Below are positions 7,002 to 7,073 of a stretch of 7,073 nucleotides of DNA, piece by piece. Within the stretch, counting starts at the first letter, position 1. Each line of letters begins with the position of its first letter. The DNA lies in contig JAIRZB010000010.1 of NCBI GenBank assembly GCA_031267435.1, positions 1 to 7,073 on the forward strand, written 5' to 3'. The translations under genes were made by a program, and so were the position numbers. The notes under the pieces were generated by a model. It was not told the DNA's origin. It searched no databases and saw nothing but the letters and a program-made list of their open reading frames with translations. Origin of the DNA: Puniceicoccales bacterium (GTDB lineage: Bacteria > Verrucomicrobiota > Verrucomicrobiia > Opitutales > LL51).

Positions 7002-7022
7002 CAAGGGGAATCCTTCCCCTTG
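7002..7022. repeat. Hairpin 8
   Basis: Arms CAAGGGGAA (7002-7010) and TTCCCCTTG (7014-7022) pair perfectly over 9 bp around TCC. It is preceded by an A-rich linker (6996-7001), the only AT-rich linker in the array. Read on the minus strand, the stem is followed by a short run of T interrupted by other bases, giving a weak terminator-like arrangement. Confidence 0.85.
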
Positions 7023-7031
7023 CAACCCCTT

Positions 7032-7073
7032 GCCAGGGGATCCATCCCCTGGACCTGGATTGCGGCCGGTACC
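7032..7073 (+). repeat. 42-bp direct repeat, copy 2, reaching the window end
   Basis: It is identical to 6770-6811 over all 42 bases and contains hairpin 2 again (7033-7052) and the left arm of hairpin 3 (7063-7073). The true right boundary is not visible, so the identity may continue and the repeat unit may be as long as 262 bp. Confidence 0.95.

Larger units (their letters stand above)
6742..7073. repeat. GC-rich hairpin array (gene-free), running off the window end
   Basis: Eight distinct perfect or nearly perfect inverted repeats follow each other with linkers of only about 2-14 nt, and then the first of the repeated ones starts again. The base composition is far richer in G and C than the four genes. 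Open frames exist on both strands but give Pro/Gly/Arg-rich translations that match no family and change register with the palindromes, so they are taken as non-coding. Candidates are a repetitive hairpin element, a structured RNA or 3' mRNA structure, or a tandem repeat with a 262-bp period. Confidence 0.85.

Noticed and set aside
6770..7073. CRISPR array
   Set aside because: Only two copies of the 42-bp repeat, about 220 bp apart, with the interval filled by other hairpins; no regular short spacers and no cas genes.

Overview
The window carries four genes, all on the + strand, followed by a gene-free, GC-rich block of hairpins. The protein-coding part is AT-rich, with many A and T homopolymers inside genes, while the last ~330 bases are strikingly GC-rich. 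The secretin-like protein (TPR-like segment, one STN/N0-like domain, secretin barrel, long charged N-terminal linker) resembles the GspD/PilQ-like secretins of Verrucomicrobiota (Amuc_1098-type). A Gram-negative bacterium of the PVC group, possibly a low-GC verrucomicrobial lineage, is therefore the best guess. This is an inference from protein architecture only; no rRNA or other marker is present.

Layout. Positions 1-1258 hold tilS (tRNA-Ile lysidine synthase), whose first residues lie left of the window; the SGGxDS PP-loop is visible near the edge. After a 35-nt gap comes ftsH (1294-3387), a complete membrane AAA+ zinc protease with an unusual Ser-Asp-Lys repeat tail. Six bases later marC (3394-4032) starts, with a ribosome binding site inside the ftsH stop region, so tilS-ftsH-marC is probably one transcription unit. 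An AT-rich 124-bp gap with a plausible promoter separates this from a large secretin-family gene (4157-6745).

The stop codon of the secretin gene lies inside the first of a run of perfect inverted repeats (6742-7073). Eight different hairpins follow one another with almost no unpaired sequence between them. A 42-bp segment at the start of the run (6770-6811) recurs identically at the very end of the window (7032-7073), 262 bp downstream. This array encodes no convincing protein and is the most unusual part of the window. It looks like a repetitive hairpin element, structured RNA or tandem repeat, and may also be why the sequence ends where it does.

Together the genes cover tRNA decoding (TilS), inner-membrane protein quality control (FtsH), an inner-membrane protein of unknown function (MarC) and an outer-membrane secretion or pilus channel (secretin). 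No classical defence system, transposase, CRISPR array or tRNA gene was seen.
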